Shown piece by piece: positions 23,741 through 33,545 of a stretch of 64,000 nt of DNA. The translations under genes and the position numbers were made by a program. The stretch is from Pseudomonas guariconensis (lineage in GTDB: Bacteria > Pseudomonadota > Gammaproteobacteria > Pseudomonadales > Pseudomonadaceae): the NCBI RefSeq assembly GCF_015680235.1, contig NZ_JADLJL010000013.1, forward strand, positions 55,513-119,512, given 5' to 3'. Position 1 is the stretch's first letter. Each line of letters starts with the position of its first letter. The notes beneath the pieces were generated by a model. That model saw nothing but the letters and a program-made list of their open reading frames with translations. It did not search any database and was not told where the DNA came from.

Positions 23741-24700
23741 GTGCCGCGAACGCTGATCCGCAAGAACCCGAGCAACTTCAAGACCCTGCCGCTGCACGTC
23801 GAAGCCACACCCGACGGCCTGACCTACCAGAGCATCGGGATGCCATTGAACTTCGGTCAGGTCCAGCAGCGCCGCAAGGCCATCGTGCTGGCAGACCACG
23901 AGCGTTTCGTGGTCGAGCTGGCCAACCTGGGGGTTTCGGTGCGTCTGACGCTGCACTGGCAAAACCGCGACTATTGGGTGCTGGTGCGTCAGCGCCGGCA
24001 GGACCGCGGCGATGTGGTGCTCAAGCTGATCTCAGGCTACGTGCCCGCCCAGGAGATCAACCTGCCGCTGCATACCGCCATCCAGGAAGTGGCCGAGGAA
24101 TGCCTGCTGGAAACCCCGGAGGGCTGGCTCGGCGGGCGCTTCAACGACACTTGGCTGCCCGCGCCTTATGCCGACGCGCTACATTACCGCGAAGCCCTGC
24201 CGTTCGTGCTAACGCCCGAGTCCGGCGCGGCGCGCCCGGTGCATTGCGGCAACTTGATGCTGCTGGAACGGCCCCGTGCCTATGTGCACTTGCCCACCGC
24301 GTCGTTGCAGCTGATCTACGACCTGCGCCTGCAGGTGCCCCGGGAAGCCAAGTCGCTCAGCCTGTTCCATGTGGACGAGCGGCTCGAAGGCGACCAGCTG
24401 GTAGCACGGCTCAACCGCAAGCGGCCGGACCTGTACCTGATGCCACTGGTCGATGGCCAGCCAACCGCCGAGCTTTATACCTTGAAGAAGGACGAACTGG
24501 TGCTGGCCAGCACCCGTGGCCTATACCTGGCCGAGAGCTTTGCTCGACAAGACGGCTGGGTGGTCGGGGATGAGCGAATTCGCTGGAAGGACTGGATCAG
24601 GCAGCAGGGCCTGGAGGAACACCGGCTGGAGCCGGCCTCTCACCTGCAGCGCTTCGGCGACAAGGCGCGGGCGCTGCTGCAACGAGCGTTGCACAAGTAG
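23741..24700 (+). CDS. Conserved protein, often labelled metal ABC transporter ATPase; has a Nudix-like segment
   Basis: 319 residues starting at a GTG with an excellent AAGGAGGAGCC ribosome site. I see no Walker A, signature or Walker B motif, so the ATPase label used for relatives looks unjustified. The segment HTAIQEVAEECLLETPEGWL (about residues 108-127) resembles the helix of a Nudix box, with EVAEE in place of REXXEE. The C-terminal 60 residues (EELVLASTRGLYLAESFARQ onward in outline) are well-formed but unrecognised. It is the third gene of the cluster with the FAD oxidoreductase and AKR. Confidence 0.6.
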   Translation: MPRTLIRKNPSNFKTLPLHVEATPDGLTYQSIGMPLNFGQVQQRRKAIVLADHERFVVELANLGVSVRLTLHWQNRDYWVLVRQRRQDRGDVVLKLISGYVPAQEINLPLHTAIQEVAEECLLETPEGWLGGRFNDTWLPAPYADALHYREALPFVLTPESGAARPVHCGNLMLLERPRAYVHLPTASLQLIYDLRLQVPREAKSLSLFHVDERLEGDQLVARLNRKRPDLYLMPLVDGQPTAELYTLKKDELVLASTRGLYLAESFARQDGWVVGDERIRWKDWIRQQGLEEHRLEPASHLQRFGDKARALLQRALHK

Positions 24701-24717
24701 GGTCGGGCTGCAGCGCA

Positions 24718-24810
24718 GACCATCGCCGGCAAGCCGGCCCCCACAGGTACCGCGGCGCCTCTGAAAGCAGCGCAGGGCAGGTGGGAGCCGGTTTGCCGGC
24801 GATAGGCTCG
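24718..24810. repeat. Inverted REP pair (BIME)
   Basis: ATCGCCGGCAAGCCGGCCCCCACAGG (about 24722-24748) and GGGAGCCGGTTTGCCGGCGATAGG (24782-24806) face each other between convergent genes. Confidence 0.84.
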
Positions 24811-24813
24811 GCC

Positions 24814-26235
24814 TCAGTTCTTGCGGATCTTCTCGACGATCGCCGTGGTCGAGCTGTTCTCCACCAGCCCCAGCACCTTCACGGTGCCGCCATAGGCCTT
24901 GACGATATCGGCGCCGACCACCTGGTCGATACCGTAGTCCCCACCTTTTACAAGCACATCTGGCTTGACCTGGCTGAGCAGGTTCTCTGGCGTGCCTTCG
25001 GGGAAGCTGATGACCCAGTCCACCGCGCCCAGGCCTGCCAGCACGGCCATGCGCCGATCGACGCTGTTGATCGGCCGGCCAGGGCCCTTGAGGCGGCTGA
25101 CCGAGGCATCGTCGTTGACCGCCACGATCAGGCGGTCGCCCTGGGCACGCGCCTGCTCCAGATAGGTCACGTGGCCTGCGTGGAGGATGTCGAAGCAACC
25201 ATTGGTGAAAACGATCTTCTCGTTGTGCGCCCGGGCATCATCGATCGCCAGCAGCAGTTGATCGAGGGTCAGCACACCGCGTTCGGAGCCTTCTTCGCGC
25301 TGGATCGCACGGCGCAGTTCAGGGGCACTGATGGCCGCCGTACCCAGCTTGCCGACCACGATGCCGGCCGCGAGGTTGGCCAGGGCCACCGCGTGGGGCA
25401 GATCCTCGCCGGCTGCGATGGCCGCAGCCAGGGTGGATATGACGGTATCGCCGGCACCGGTGACGTCGAACACTTCACGGGCCCGCGCCGGCAGGTGCAG
25501 CGCCGGGTGGCCGGTGCGCAGCAGGGTCATGCCATGCTCGCCACGGGTCACCAGCAGTGCGCCCAGGTCGAGCTCCTGTAGCAATTGCAGGCCCTTGGCG
25601 ACCAGTTCGCCCTCATCGGCGCAGCGACCGACGATGGTCTCGAACTCGCTGAGGTTCGGGGTGATCAGGCTGGCGCCGCGGTAGATGGAGAAATCCTTGC
25701 CCTTGGGGTCGGCCAGAACCGGGATGCCCTTGGCTCGCGCGGCCTCGATCAGGCTCTGGTGATTCTTGAGCGCACCCTTGCCGTAGTCCGACAGCACCAG
25801 CACCTTGGTGCCTTCGAGCAGGTCATCGACCTCCTCGCCCAGCGACAGCGGGTCGGTGGCGAACGGCTCTTCGAAATCGATGCGCAGCAACTGTTGGTGA
25901 CGGCTCATGACCCGCAGCTTGACGATGGTCGGCTGGTGGGCGATGCGCTGGAACACCGAGCGCACACCCGCTGCGTGCAGGCTGTTGGCGAGGCTATCGG
26001 CGGCCTCGTCCTGGCCGGTCACGCCAACCAGCGAAGCCGGCGCGCCCAGGGCGGCGATGTTCAATGCGACGTTGGCCGCGCCACCGGGGCGATCCTCGAT
26101 CTGCTCGACCTTGACCACCGGCACCGGGGCTTCGGGAGAAATCCGCGAGGTACCGCCATGCCAGTAGCGGTCGAGCATGACATCGCCGACCACCAGAACC
26201 GGGGCTTGATCGAAACGCGGCATGGACAACTTCAT
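24814..26235 (-). CDS. hldE: Bifunctional heptose 7-phosphate kinase / heptose 1-phosphate adenylyltransferase
   Basis: 473 residues, the usual length. The N-terminal PfkB-type kinase domain has [31 protein letters not shown] and the active-site [16 protein letters not shown]. The C-terminal nucleotidyltransferase domain begins [21 protein letters not shown] and has the [10 protein letters not shown] segment. It makes ADP-heptose for the LPS inner core. I chose the ATG at 26235 ([18 protein letters not shown]) because longer starts run into msbA. It follows msbA on the same strand by 130 bases. Confidence 0.97.
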   Translation of the reverse strand: MKLSMPRFDQAPVLVVGDVMLDRYWHGGTSRISPEAPVPVVKVEQIEDRPGGAANVALNIAALGAPASLVGVTGQDEAADSLANSLHAAGVRSVFQRIAHQPTIVKLRVMSRHQQLLRIDFEEPFATDPLSLGEEVDDLLEGTKVLVLSDYGKGALKNHQSLIEAARAKGIPVLADPKGKDFSIYRGASLITPNLSEFETIVGRCADEGELVAKGLQLLQELDLGALLVTRGEHGMTLLRTGHPALHLPARAREVFDVTGAGDTVISTLAAAIAAGEDLPHAVALANLAAGIVVGKLGTAAISAPELRRAIQREEGSERGVLTLDQLLLAIDDARAHNEKIVFTNGCFDILHAGHVTYLEQARAQGDRLIVAVNDDASVSRLKGPGRPINSVDRRMAVLAGLGAVDWVISFPEGTPENLLSQVKPDVLVKGGDYGIDQVVGADIVKAYGGTVKVLGLVENSSTTAIVEKIRKN

Positions 26236-26334
26236 GGGCAACCCATATGAAAATAATGAACAGGGGCAGGATATTAGCACAGGGTCGGTGACGGCTTTAC
26301 GGCCAGCGTCGATCTGTACGTTACCAATGATGAT

Positions 26335-26353
26335 CGGGGCCGGTACGGCCCCG
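26335..26353. other. Stem-loop between msbA and hldE
   Basis: CGGGGCC-ggtac-GGCCCCG-type hairpin (about 26335-26353), 12 bases after the msbA stop. No T-run follows on the minus strand, so it may be a weak terminator or an mRNA-stabilising hairpin rather than a full intrinsic terminator. Confidence 0.45.
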
Positions 26354-26365
26354 AGCCAGGGGAGA

Positions 26366-28177
26366 TCAGGTGATGTCAGCCTTTTCCGGCGCGTCCAGGC
26401 CCATGGCATGCAGGCGGGCATAATGGCCATTTGCCTGAAGCAACTCGGCATGGGTACCGCGCTCGACCAGGCGCCCCTGGTCCATGACCAGGATCAGGTC
26501 GGCCTTCTCGATGGTCGACAGGCGGTGGGCGATCACCAGGGTGGTACGCCCCTGCATCACATGGTCCAGGGCAGCCTGGATATGACGCTCGGACTCGGTG
26601 TCCAGGGCCGAGGTCGCCTCGTCGAGGATCAGCAGCGGTGCGTTCTTCAGCAGAGCGCGGGCGATCGCCAGGCGCTGGCGCTGGCCACCGGAAAGCAGTA
26701 CGCCGTTCTCGCCGACCTCGGTGTCGAAGCCCTTGGGCAACTGATCGATGAACTCCTTGGCATAGGCATCGGCGGCGGCGGCCTCGATGTCCTCGCGCGG
26801 CGCGCCGGCCAGGTCGCCGTAGGCGATGTTGTTGGCCACCGTGTCGTTGAACAGGGTGACATGCTGGGTCACCTGGGACACATGGCGGCGCAGGTTGCGC
26901 AGGCGATACTGCTCGATGTCCACACCATCGAGCAGGATCTGCCCGTTGGTGTGGTGGTAGAAGCGCGGGATCAGCGCGGCCAGGGTGGACTTGCCGCTGC
27001 CGGAGCGCCCCACCAGGGCGATCATCTGCCCAGGCTCGGCGGTGAAGCTGATATCGCTGAGCACCTGGCGCTCGGTACCTGGGTAGGTGAAGCTGAGGTT
27101 GCGCACCTCCAGACGGCCTTCCACGCGGTCTTTTTCCACGGTACCGGTGTCGACCTCGGGCTTCTCGTCCAGTTGCTCGAAGATGCTCTCGGCACCCGCC
27201 AGGCCCTTCTGGATGGTCGAGCTGACCTCCGAAAGCTGGCGGATCGGCTTGGGCAGCAGGCCCGCGGCCGTGATATAGGCCACCAGGTCACCCGCCGAGG
27301 CATCGCCGCGCAGGAACAGCACCAAGAACATCAGCGATGCCATGGCGCTGTAGATCACCAACTGCAGCAACGGCGTGTACAGCGCGCCGGTCTTGGTCAT
27401 GCGCAGCTGCTTCTCGGTGTTGCCCTGGCTGGCGTCGTGGAAGCGTCGCTCCTCGTAGGCCTCGCCACCGAAGCTGCGCACCACGCGGTAGCCCTGGATG
27501 GTCTCGGAGGCCACGTGGGTGACATCACCCATCGCGACCTGGATCTTCTTGCTCTGCTTGCGGAATTTCTTGCTGGCGGTGCTCACCATCACCGCGATCA
27601 CCGGCAGGATGGCGACCATCACCAGGGTCAGCTTCCAGTTCATCCACAACAGGTAGGCGAACAGGAAGACCACGGTCAGGCCTTCTCGGATCACCACCTT
27701 GATCGCATCGGTCGCCGCACCGGTGACCATGGTCACGTTGAAGGTGATGCGCGAGATCAGGTGGCCGGAGTTATGGTTGTCGAAATAGCGGTTGGGCAGC
27801 ACCAGCAGCTTGTTGAACAGCTGCACCCGCAGGTCATGCACCAACCCCAGGGAGACCTTGGCCAGGTAGTAGTTGCCCAGGAACGACCCCAGGCCCTGCC
27901 AGGCCGCGATCAGGATGATCAGCAGCGGCACGGCCTGCAGCAGTTGCAGGTCGCGCAGGTAGGGGACATTGGGGAACAGCACCGCTTGGGGGTTGCTCAG
28001 CCCATCGACGAAGTATTTCAGGATCCCGGCCAGCATCGGCTGGGTCGAGGCAAAGATCACGAAACCCACGATACTCAGCAGGAAAATGCCGATGTAGGGT
28101 TTGACGTAGCTCAGCAGCCGGAAATAGATCTTCAGGCTGGAGGTATGCTCCGCCGGTAGCGGTGTTTCGGCCATCAT
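26366..28177 (-). CDS. msbA: Lipid A-core flippase (ABC transporter)
   Basis: 603 residues. Six membrane segments lie in the first 330 residues, then an ATPase domain with Walker [10 protein letters not shown], the Q-loop, signature [15 protein letters not shown], Walker [13 protein letters not shown] and the switch His in VIAHRLST. It works as a homodimer to flip lipid A-core across the inner membrane. An initial ATGATG gives two possible starts; both lie just inside the first codons. It is 13 bases downstream of the waaL remnant. Confidence 0.97.
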   Translation of the reverse strand: MMAETPLPAEHTSSLKIYFRLLSYVKPYIGIFLLSIVGFVIFASTQPMLAGILKYFVDGLSNPQAVLFPNVPYLRDLQLLQAVPLLIILIAAWQGLGSFLGNYYLAKVSLGLVHDLRVQLFNKLLVLPNRYFDNHNSGHLISRITFNVTMVTGAATDAIKVVIREGLTVVFLFAYLLWMNWKLTLVMVAILPVIAVMVSTASKKFRKQSKKIQVAMGDVTHVASETIQGYRVVRSFGGEAYEERRFHDASQGNTEKQLRMTKTGALYTPLLQLVIYSAMASLMFLVLFLRGDASAGDLVAYITAAGLLPKPIRQLSEVSSTIQKGLAGAESIFEQLDEKPEVDTGTVEKDRVEGRLEVRNLSFTYPGTERQVLSDISFTAEPGQMIALVGRSGSGKSTLAALIPRFYHHTNGQILLDGVDIEQYRLRNLRRHVSQVTQHVTLFNDTVANNIAYGDLAGAPREDIEAAAADAYAKEFIDQLPKGFDTEVGENGVLLSGGQRQRLAIARALLKNAPLLILDEATSALDTESERHIQAALDHVMQGRTTLVIAHRLSTIEKADLILVMDQGRLVERGTHAELLQANGHYARLHAMGLDAPEKADIT

Positions 28178-28189
28178 CGAGCTCGCTGT

Positions 28190-28460
28190 TCAGGTTGAAC
28201 CGGGAATTTTACCACAGGCGTCGTTTTCGGCACGCACCCAGGGCAGCAGCATGGCCAGGCCCACCGGCAGCCAGCTGATGAACCATTCGGCACGCGGGGT
28301 ATCGGTGAGGCTGGCGGCATCGAATTGCATGGCGAGCGTGGAGAAAAAGAATCATGCCCTGTTAGTACAACTTGTTGCTCGGTGCCAAGGCGATACCGGC
28401 AAGGAACCAGACGAAGCCGAACCCAAGCCACGCCTGGGCCCAGTTTTTCTTGTACAACAT
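28190..28460 (-). pseudogene. waaL: waaL (O-antigen ligase) remnant with internal deletion and a nonsense codon
   Basis: Read on the minus strand, an ATG at 28460 preceded by GGGGGAGTG opens a frame encoding MLYKKNWAQAWLGFGFVWFL then AGIALAPSNKLY, and stops at TAA (28362-28364). From memory this is the N-terminus of the multi-spanning O-antigen ligase family, where the next residues are QQG; here TAA CAG GGC suggests CAA became TAA. After five more codons similarity is lost. A different frame (28330 to 28190) then encodes a membrane-like tail ending 13 bases before msbA. An intact gene should be over 1.2 kb, so most of it is gone. The ligase assignment is from recalled family sequence and synteny with P. 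aeruginosa PA4999. Confidence 0.6.
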
Positions 28461-28561
28461 CACTCCCCCAAAAAAGTCCAAACCCGTCATCATGGTACTG
28501 AGGCTTTATTTTCGGCATTATTGCCGGTCATTTTTGCTTGCCAGACGACAAGGCCCTACCC

Positions 28562-29167
28562 ATGCAATGCTCCCGGCTCTCCCAGGTCGACTTCGATCAG
28601 CTGACACTCGGCGCCAAGGTTCTAGAGGCAGACAGCCACGGCGCCAAAGTCTACCTGCTTGGGGATGGAAATATCCTCAAGGTTTTTCGTCGCAAGCGTC
28701 TGATTTCATCTGCGCTACTGCGCCCCTACTCGCGGCGCTTCATCGATAACGCCGCCCGCCTGGCGCAAATGGGAATTCCCACGCTGGAAGTGATCAGCCA
28801 TCACAAGCTCGACCTGCCAGGGCGTACCGCCGTGCTCTATCGGCCGTTGCCGGGTCAGACGCTGCTGCAACTGTCCCGTGAGCCAGGGTTCAGCTGGGAC
28901 AGCCTGCTGCCGCAGTTGGTCGAATTGATCCGCCAATTGCACCGTTCAGGTATCTATTTTCGCTCGCTGCACCTGGGCAACGTGGTGCTGACGCCTGACC
29001 AGCGCCTGGGCCTGATCGACGTCGCGGACATGCGTTTCCTGCGCGCGCCGCTGCCGGCGCGGATGGTGCGCCGCAATGTGCAGCACATGGCGCGCTATAT
29101 CGAGCGCGAGAATCTCGCCAAGCAGTTCCCGCTGGCGGCCTTGGAGGCCGCCCTGCTTCAGGGCTAG
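28562..29167 (+). CDS. LPS-kinase-like (InaA/toluene tolerance-type) protein
   Basis: 201 residues. It resembles small eukaryotic-type kinase fold proteins of the PA4998 type: a glycine-poor N-lobe with AKVYLLGDGNILKVFRRKRL, then VLYRPLPGQTLLQL, a catalytic-loop-like SLHLGNVVLT and a metal-loop-like LGLIDVADMRF. The presumed role is phosphorylation in LPS core or envelope biology; activity is unproven. The ATG at 28562 follows AAGGCCCTACCC; an ATG at 28538 would add 8 residues. It is convergent with the next glycosyltransferase, overlapping by 4 bases. Confidence 0.72.
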   Translation: MQCSRLSQVDFDQLTLGAKVLEADSHGAKVYLLGDGNILKVFRRKRLISSALLRPYSRRFIDNAARLAQMGIPTLEVISHHKLDLPGRTAVLYRPLPGQTLLQLSREPGFSWDSLLPQLVELIRQLHRSGIYFRSLHLGNVVLTPDQRLGLIDVADMRFLRAPLPARMVRRNVQHMARYIERENLAKQFPLAALEAALLQG

Positions 29168-30258
29168 CGCCCCAACAGGCTGGCGACCCCGGCCAAGAAC
29201 GCTTGCCAGCCCTGCTCCGGCGCCAGGGAGCGCCGCTGGACTGCCGCTGTGGCCTGGGGATCAAAGCTGGCGCAGCGTGCAATGGCCTGGCTCCAGGCCT
29301 CGACGTCAGCGACCGGCAAGTAGCAATCGACTTCGCCCAGTTGCTCGCGAAACACTGCAAGATCGCTGCAGATAACTGGAATATCCGCCAACACCGCTTC
29401 TTGCAACACCAGCCCCAGCCCCTCGGAGCGCGAAGGCAATAGCAAGCCATCGAAGGCACGGTACAGCTGGGAAAGGTCCGGCCTGTAACCGCACAGCCGC
29501 ACGCTGGCGTCGAGCCCCAGTGCCTGTATCCGCGCCGCGAGGCGATCGCGCAGCTCGCCATCGCCGAAGATCATCAAATGCAGGTTGGGCTGGTGCTCGT
29601 GCGCCCTGGCGAAGGCCTCGATCAGCATTTCGAAGCCTTTGCTTTCCACCAACCGGCCCACGGCGCACAGCACGCGGCCTTCATCCTGGGCAGGGAGGCC
29701 AAGCGTCTGCCTGGCGGCATTGCGCGCAAGCAACTGGCCGCAGAACACGGCCGGGTCCATGGCAATGCGCAAGGTACGCACTGGCAGGCCGAGCTCCTGC
29801 TCGAGCGAGCGGGCCAGAGTGCCGGACACCGCGGCGATGGACAGACGCTCACGAGGCATACTGCGCAACAGGCTTATGTCACTGCCGCGTAGCCGGGTGG
29901 AGCCATGGAACAGGACCGCTGCGCGAACACCGGGCAACTGACGCAGCAGCGGCAGCATCAAGCGCGCGACACCCAGGCCATCGAGCAGCAACACGTCAGG
30001 CTGCGCCTGGCGCAAGGCCGCGCGCAGACGCAGGCGCAACCAGGGCACCATGAGGCGCTCCGGCATGCGCCCCTTGAGCGCTCGTTGCGGCAGGTTCCAG
30101 GTGCGTGTTTCACCCAACCCACCGCACCCCTGCTCACCGAGCAACAGCCAATTGCTCACGCGCACATCGGCCGGGGCATGCCCCAGCACCTGCCGGTGAA
30201 CCGTGTGTATGGACGTATATTGCGGACCGCCCGACCACATCACATTGACGATGTTCAT
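29164..30258 (-). CDS. Glycosyltransferase, GT4-like
   Basis: 364 residues with a GT-B fold. The C-terminal domain has VLCAVGRLVESKGFEMLIEAFA, IFGDGELRDRL, VRLCGYRPDLSQLY and the GLLLPSRSEGLGLVLQEA segment with the EX7E-type motif of retaining family 4 enzymes. The N-terminal domain is less conserved. It probably adds a sugar to the LPS core, judged from its neighbours; donor and acceptor are unknown. The stop overlaps the kinase-like gene on the other strand. Confidence 0.82.
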   Translation of the reverse strand: MNIVNVMWSGGPQYTSIHTVHRQVLGHAPADVRVSNWLLLGEQGCGGLGETRTWNLPQRALKGRMPERLMVPWLRLRLRAALRQAQPDVLLLDGLGVARLMLPLLRQLPGVRAAVLFHGSTRLRGSDISLLRSMPRERLSIAAVSGTLARSLEQELGLPVRTLRIAMDPAVFCGQLLARNAARQTLGLPAQDEGRVLCAVGRLVESKGFEMLIEAFARAHEHQPNLHLMIFGDGELRDRLAARIQALGLDASVRLCGYRPDLSQLYRAFDGLLLPSRSEGLGLVLQEAVLADIPVICSDLAVFREQLGEVDCYLPVADVEAWSQAIARCASFDPQATAAVQRRSLAPEQGWQAFLAGVASLLGR

Positions 30259-30305
30259 CGGGTTACGCCCCTCTGGAAAATGAATGGGCCATCAGGCACG
30301 CCGCT

Positions 30306-31079
30306 TCAACCGACAAGAAAACCGATCCCGGTGCCGACCACCAAACCCACCAACAGCGTGAGTATCAGTTTCTGGCGGTCCCGCTTGCGCCGCTTGGCCT
30401 TGCGCTGGACTTCCTCGGGCAGGGTCACGTGGTTACCGAAGCCAGTGTGCAGCACCGCGTCGCCTTCCAGGGTGACCGCCCCCAGGTTCAACTCGGCGTA
30501 GCGTCGCGACAGCGCCTTCTCACCAGAATAGGCGGCAAACGGCGCGCAGCGCTGGTAATCGCTTAGACGGCGCAGCCCTGGGTTGAGCGAAAATGCTTGC
30601 CATTCGGCCTTGTCGGACAGCAGCGGGTAGCACGGCACACCGGCGATCACCTGGCGGTCGCCCAGGTGGATATACGGGCTATGGATCGCCAGGTCATGGG
30701 CATGGCTGCGCAGCCAGACCTGCAACAGGTCCGGGCTGACCTCGAGGATCGCGCGCGAGTCCTCGACGAACCCCTGCCGGTAGAAGCGCCAGTCGTCTTC
30801 GCAATGGAAGATGTACGGCGTCTTCACCTGACCGTAGGCCAGGTCGATGGAGGGTAGCTGGCCCAGCTTGGGCCGGTTGACGAAGACCGTGCAGTGGGGC
30901 TTCCAGTGCATCGGTACAGCATCGTGGACTGCATCGTTCCCGGAGTCTTCGGTGATGAAGACTTCGCGGATCGGCGCGGTGTTGTATCGGTCGAAACTCT
31001 CGAGCGTTTCCTTGAGCAGGTCGAAACGCCCGCAACTGGTCACGACCACGGTGATATCACTGTTCTCAGAGAAGCGCAC
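30306..31079 (-). CDS. Glycosyltransferase, GT2-like, with C-terminal membrane anchor
   Basis: 257 residues. It begins with a GT-A-type strand (ITVVVTSCGRFDLLKETLES) and has a DxD-like acidic triad in FHCEDDWRFY. Close to the C-terminus a very basic stretch (RKAKRRKRDRQK) precedes a single hydrophobic segment LILTLLVGLVVGTGIGFLVG, which should anchor the enzyme to the inner membrane. Position suggests LPS core assembly, possibly the place of PA5000 (WapR), but the match is not certain enough to name it. Confidence 0.72.
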   Translation of the reverse strand: MRFSENSDITVVVTSCGRFDLLKETLESFDRYNTAPIREVFITEDSGNDAVHDAVPMHWKPHCTVFVNRPKLGQLPSIDLAYGQVKTPYIFHCEDDWRFYRQGFVEDSRAILEVSPDLLQVWLRSHAHDLAIHSPYIHLGDRQVIAGVPCYPLLSDKAEWQAFSLNPGLRRLSDYQRCAPFAAYSGEKALSRRYAELNLGAVTLEGDAVLHTGFGNHVTLPEEVQRKAKRRKRDRQKLILTLLVGLVVGTGIGFLVG

Positions 31080-31143
31080 GGGGCTCCCTCCACCTTTGGA
31101 CTATCAACGACTCACGCATTCCCTGCGACAGGCGCGCCATTGC

Positions 31144-32100
31144 TCAGAACCCCAGCCTCAGGCGCAGTCGCTGCCAGGCGCTCAGAGGTGGCTGCGGTCG
31201 CAGCGGAGGTTCCATGTGTTCGACAATGCTACGGCCCACCTGGGCGAAGCTGAAGCGCGAAACCGCCAGCTCCCGACCGTTGGCAGCGATGCGCGCGGCC
31301 AACGCCGCGTCCTGCCGTAGCGTGCGCAGTTTTTCCTGTAGCGTCGGGACGCTGTCGTACAGCACCACGTTGTGCATGTCTTCAAGGCCCAGGGCACGGT
31401 TTTCCGCCTCGCCCTGATCATAGGCCAGCAGCACGCAGCCACAGGCCATGGCCTCGAAGTTCTTGATCATGTACTCGCCCATGCCAACGTCGGCACTGAC
31501 GAAGAAACGGATGCGGTTGAGCGTATTGCAGTAGTCCTCGCCCGACTTGGTGCGGGTGACCACCAGGTTTTCCACCTGGCCGAGCTCATCGAGCAACGCC
31601 TTGCGGCCGCTGTAGGCCACGCTGCCGGTGCTGCCGACGAAGGCCAGCTCGATATCGCGTTCGCGCGCCTGGTCGGTGAGCAGTTGTTCGTCATAGCCCT
31701 TGGGCACGAACACCGCGTCGAAACCTTCCTGGCGCAGGCGCTCGCTGACCATGTAGCCGGAACTGATCACCCGCGCCCACGGCAGGTGACGGTAGTGCGC
31801 ACTGAACTTGCCGGTGTACTTGCACGGAATGTAGTTCTGGTAGGCATCGTGCTCGAGGATCACCAGGTTGGGCACCGTGCGGATGAAACCGACCTGGCGG
31901 ATCTCCTGCTTGAAGCGCAGGAAGAACACGATCCGGTCGTAGCGGGTGACATCGACTTCACGCTTGAAGTAGCGACGCAGGTTGCGCTGGTCCTCGCTGG
32001 TCAGCCAGCGCAGGTCGCAGTCGCAGTGGGCGGCGACGCCGTCGTACAGGCGGTCCAGGATCGCCCGCTGCTCCTTCTGCACCAGAAATAGGACTTTCAT
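31144..32100 (-). CDS. Glycosyltransferase-like protein (PA5001 type)
   Basis: 318 residues. The N-terminus MKVLFLVQKEQRAILDRLYD and the C-terminal half (YMIKNFEAMACGCVLLAYDQGE) match the glycosyltransferase family with an EAMACG nucleotide-sugar site. The ATG at 32100 is chosen over one at 32133 because AAGGAAAGCA lies just before it and the longer form overlaps the de-N-acetylase stop. It belongs to the minus-strand LPS operon, 29 bases after dnpA. Confidence 0.75.
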   Translation of the reverse strand: MKVLFLVQKEQRAILDRLYDGVAAHCDCDLRWLTSEDQRNLRRYFKREVDVTRYDRIVFFLRFKQEIRQVGFIRTVPNLVILEHDAYQNYIPCKYTGKFSAHYRHLPWARVISSGYMVSERLRQEGFDAVFVPKGYDEQLLTDQARERDIELAFVGSTGSVAYSGRKALLDELGQVENLVVTRTKSGEDYCNTLNRIRFFVSADVGMGEYMIKNFEAMACGCVLLAYDQGEAENRALGLEDMHNVVLYDSVPTLQEKLRTLRQDAALAARIAANGRELAVSRFSFAQVGRSIVEHMEPPLRPQPPLSAWQRLRLRLGF

Positions 32101-32129
32101 TGCTTTCCTTGGGCTCTGTGCGCCATCAA

Positions 32130-33545
32130 TCATTCGTCACGCTCGCGCGGGCAATGCCAGAACAGTTCGTGGCGGCGAACCGCCTTGCGGAAGAATTCGT
32201 TTTCGCCGTAGGCCGATGGTTTGCGCCCGGCCAGCCAGCATTGCAGCACCCGCCGCAGGCGGCGTTTGAACGGCGCGGGCGGCTGCAGGTCATGCATCAT
32301 GCCCAACGCCATGGCCTTGTCGCGCTGGGTGGCAAGGTCCAGGACCCGGCTGTAGGGCGCCCAGGCCTGCTCGGCGCTCAACTGCGGCGGCAAGGCCACG
32401 CCATCGCCGCTGTCGCCCATGGGCCAGCGGTCGTTGTCGTGCAGATGGTTGGCGTAGTACAGCTGTGTTTCGGGCTGCCAGTCCAGGCCCTGCAAGGCTT
32501 CGTGCACCGCGGCCTGGGCACAGATGTGGTCCGGGTGCGGGTCGAGTTGCGGGTGCGGCATCACCAGCACGTGCGGCCGGGCCTGCTCCAGCAGGGCGCG
32601 CAGGTCAGCCAGCAGGTTGTGCCAGGTGGGTGCGCCGTCGGCGTCGCCCGGCAACGTAAAGGCATTGAAACGGCGGAACGGGCGGGTATCGGCCAAGTCC
32701 GCCTCGCGCGACCCCACCGGCTGTTCCGGCGCCGCCTGCATCGCAGGCAATTGCAGGCAGAAATAGCCCAGCTGGACGCAGCGTGCCTCGGGCACTCCAG
32801 CCCAACGCGGCACGGCAATGCTGTCCCAGGCGCGCAGTCGGCCCTTGAGCCGCGCCGCCTCGGCCTTGGGCAGGCCCATCTGTTGATAGTGCTCGGCTTC
32901 GATCTCGCCTGCGGTCAAGGTGACCACCCAGGCTTCGTCAGCCTGGCTGTACAGGCCATAGGCAGCCAGCTCGGCGTCGTCGGCATGGGGGGCGATGACC
33001 ATGACCCGGCGCTGGCTCAGCTCGACCGACGGAGTTATCCACAGGCGCGGCGCACCGATCAATCGGCAATGCCGGCCACGCAGGCGCAACGCCCCGGCCA
33101 TCAGCGGCGCAGCGAAGCCGGTGAGGTTGAGAAAGCGCACGCCATCCACGCCACGCTCGAAGGCCTGGCTGTCCTGCTGCGCTTCGCCGAGCAGTTCTAC
33201 GCGCGGGTCGAGCCAGCGGCCTAGCCAGCTGCTTTTCACCCGCACTTCGAGAATCAGCGTTTCATCCCCGGCCAAGGCCACCTCGGCCTGCAGCACACCA
33301 TCGCGAAGGCTGGCGGCAACCTGGCGAGCCTGGTCGCCGAAACGGTAGGCGTAGTCTTCGGCGGGCGAATAGAACAGGTGGTCGGCGAACCAGGCCTCAT
33401 GCGCCACCCACAGCAGCGGCAACAGCAGCAGCGGCAGCCACCACCAGCCGAATACCCCTAGGGCGACCAGCGCGACCAGGCCTGCCAACAGGCCCAGGCG
33501 CTTGTTGCGTCGATGGCGCTTGAGCAGCTGCTGCTTGCGGCTCAT
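32130..33545 (-). CDS. dnpA: PIG-L family de-N-acetylase (DnpA type)
   Basis: 471 residues. One or two N-terminal membrane segments (LGLLAGLVALVALGVFGWWW) precede a PIG-L deacetylase domain with the zinc motif APHADDAELAAYGL and the distal HPDH in PQLDPHPDHICAQAA. In P. aeruginosa the equivalent gene PA5002 (dnpA) affects fluoroquinolone tolerance and lies between PA5001 and mig-14, as here. The substrate is thought to be an N-acetylated sugar of the LPS core but is unproven. The start overlaps the mig-14 stop by 4 bases. Confidence 0.85.
   Translation of the reverse strand: MSRKQQLLKRHRRNKRLGLLAGLVALVALGVFGWWWLPLLLLPLLWVAHEAWFADHLFYSPAEDYAYRFGDQARQVAASLRDGVLQAEVALAGDETLILEVRVKSSWLGRWLDPRVELLGEAQQDSQAFERGVDGVRFLNLTGFAAPLMAGALRLRGRHCRLIGAPRLWITPSVELSQRRVMVIAPHADDAELAAYGLYSQADEAWVVTLTAGEIEAEHYQQMGLPKAEAARLKGRLRAWDSIAVPRWAGVPEARCVQLGYFCLQLPAMQAAPEQPVGSREADLADTRPFRRFNAFTLPGDADGAPTWHNLLADLRALLEQARPHVLVMPHPQLDPHPDHICAQAAVHEALQGLDWQPETQLYYANHLHDNDRWPMGDSGDGVALPPQLSAEQAWAPYSRVLDLATQRDKAMALGMMHDLQPPAPFKRRLRRVLQCWLAGRKPSAYGENEFFRKAVRRHELFWHCPRERDE

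Noticed and set aside
26222..28159. 645-codon open frame opposite msbA
   Set aside because: Antisense shadow of msbA, rich in His/Gln/Asp from complementary codons.
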